64,000 bases of DNA from Teredinibacter purpureus (GTDB lineage: Bacteria; Pseudomonadota; Gammaproteobacteria; Pseudomonadales; Cellvibrionaceae). The notes beneath the pieces were generated by a model, which was not told the DNA's origin, made no database searches, and saw only the letters and a list, made by a program, of their open reading frames with translations. Where the stretch lies: contig NZ_CP060092.1 in assembly GCF_014217335.1 (NCBI RefSeq), positions 2,559,501 to 2,623,500 of the forward strand. The letters are read 5' to 3'. Each line of letters begins with the position of its first letter. Positions within the stretch are counted from its first letter, which is position 1. The position numbers and the translations under genes were made by a program. Shown here piece by piece: positions 63,430 to 64,000 of this stretch.

Positions 63430-63801
63430 ATGAAACAAGCCCTATTAGTAGCCGTCCTTTTTATAGCGGTAGGTATGAGTTATTTTCTAGGCTATAGGTC
63501 AGGAATAGAAAAAGTTGAAGAAATCACTCATAGGGTTTCAAGTATAGACGATGCATATCCAAAGATGATGGCTTGGTATCAAGAGGTATTTAGGACGCTG
63601 ACATGGCTAGAGTCACTTGAAGCAACAAGTTCAATGAGCGAGCTTTCCGTTTTGATTGATGAGACTAAAGAAAGTGGTAGGGGTCATGTGGCTTTATTCT
63701 TTGAGTATTCCGATAGGGTAAAGGTAGCCTCAGGCAAGCGCCAGGAAATCGAAATTTTGGAAGATGGTGTTAGAAAAAATAGTGCTAAATTCGAACAATA
63801 A
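63430..63801 (+). CDS. Single-anchor helical protein (cassette 55)
   Basis: 123 residues; anchor ALLVAVLFIAVGMSYFLGYR, then charged helices (ESLEATSSMSELSVLIDETK). Layout like cassettes 32 and 48 but no clear similarity. Unknown. Confidence 0.75.
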   Translation: MKQALLVAVLFIAVGMSYFLGYRSGIEKVEEITHRVSSIDDAYPKMMAWYQEVFRTLTWLESLEATSSMSELSVLIDETKESGRGHVALFFEYSDRVKVASGKRQEIEILEDGVRKNSAKFEQ

Positions 63802-63804
63802 AAC

Positions 63805-63882
63805 TCATAACAAACGCATCATGTACGCGCCTTCGGCGCAGGACTCGCAACAAGTTGCTCGCCTCATATGCGGGCGTTATGT
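63805..63882 (+). repeat. attC of cassette 55
   Basis: 78 bp; inverse core TCATAAC, R' GTTATGT; GGACTCGCAACAAGTTGCTC loop as in 47335. Confidence 0.88.
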
Positions 63883-63888
63883 GAAGCT

Positions 63889-64000
63889 ATGAGTAAACTA
63901 ATTACTACCGTTATTTGCATGTTTATTTCATCTTCTTGTTTTTCGCTTAGTGTTTCTTGCCCTGTAGATGAAGAGTTCAAAAAATATGTATCTGAAGCGA
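63889..64000 (+). CDS. Secreted protein, 3' cut by window end (cassette 56)
   Basis: The first 37 codons are visible: signal peptide (LITTVICMFISSSCFSLSVS) then CPVDEEFKKYVSEA. The array continues beyond the window. Confidence 0.65.
   Translation, partial: MSKLITTVICMFISSSCFSLSVSCPVDEEFKKYVSEA

Overview
The window looks like the chromosome of a marine gammaproteobacterium, most like the Cellvibrio/Saccharophagus/Teredinibacter group. The basis is the housekeeping order cinA-type amidase, recA, recX, alaS, lysC, csrA, tRNA-Ser(GCU), which is the usual gammaproteobacterial order, together with the protein types seen. The taxon is inferred; no rRNA gene is present.

Layout. (1) 1-1.1 kb: 5'-truncated acyltransferase. 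(2) 2.3-18.3 kb: a compact, all-plus-strand phospho-signalling island. It encodes a transmembrane Ser/Thr kinase with PEGA and SUMF1-like ectodomains, a sigma-70-type factor, a membrane anti-sigma-like protein, two PP2C phosphatases, a SUMF1-like lipoprotein, a TM-anchored YfaP-like protein, four FHA-domain proteins, a MotA/TolQ/ExbB-type channel subunit, and a split thermolysin-like (M4) protease whose membrane-bound catalytic chain ends in a cytoplasmic FHA domain. Abutting and overlapping genes suggest one functional unit that links envelope sensing, reversible Thr phosphorylation, an ion-driven membrane complex and proteolysis. (3) 18.3-28.8 kb: housekeeping genes, with an SOS box before recA. 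(4) 28.8-32.06 kb: a mobile-element graveyard beside tRNA-Ser. It holds a tyrosine integrase pseudogene with three in-frame stops, an IS1182-type transposase remnant, an inverted pair of dif-like Xer sites, an XRE regulator/membrane-protein pair, and another truncated ORF. (5) 32.06 kb to the window end: an integron cassette array with 55 attC sites and about 56 cassettes, all in the same orientation and continuing past the right edge. No integron integrase lies at the left (attI-side) boundary, so within this window it is a CALIN (attC cluster lacking intI).

Most cassettes carry one small gene: signal-peptide, lipoprotein and membrane proteins of unknown function, plus a few recognisable ones. 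These are a CHAT protease-like protein, a PF10137 TIR-like protein, an AbiJ/HEPN-like protein, a glutathione S-transferase, DUF3592, DUF4279, SnoaL-like and ankyrin proteins, a stand-alone EF-Tu domain-III-like barrel and the N-terminal third of an MreB-like actin. Several resemble anti-phage effectors. Three kinds of gene-poor cassette (here named A, B and C; about 320, 460-495 and 531 bp) each occur three times. B contains strong hairpins whose differences between copies fall mostly in the loops. One cassette gene is split by a complete IS21-family element with a 6-bp target duplication; removing the element restores the reading frame exactly.

Functional names rest on motif and family recognition by eye. 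Cassette functions are mostly unknown and are described as such.
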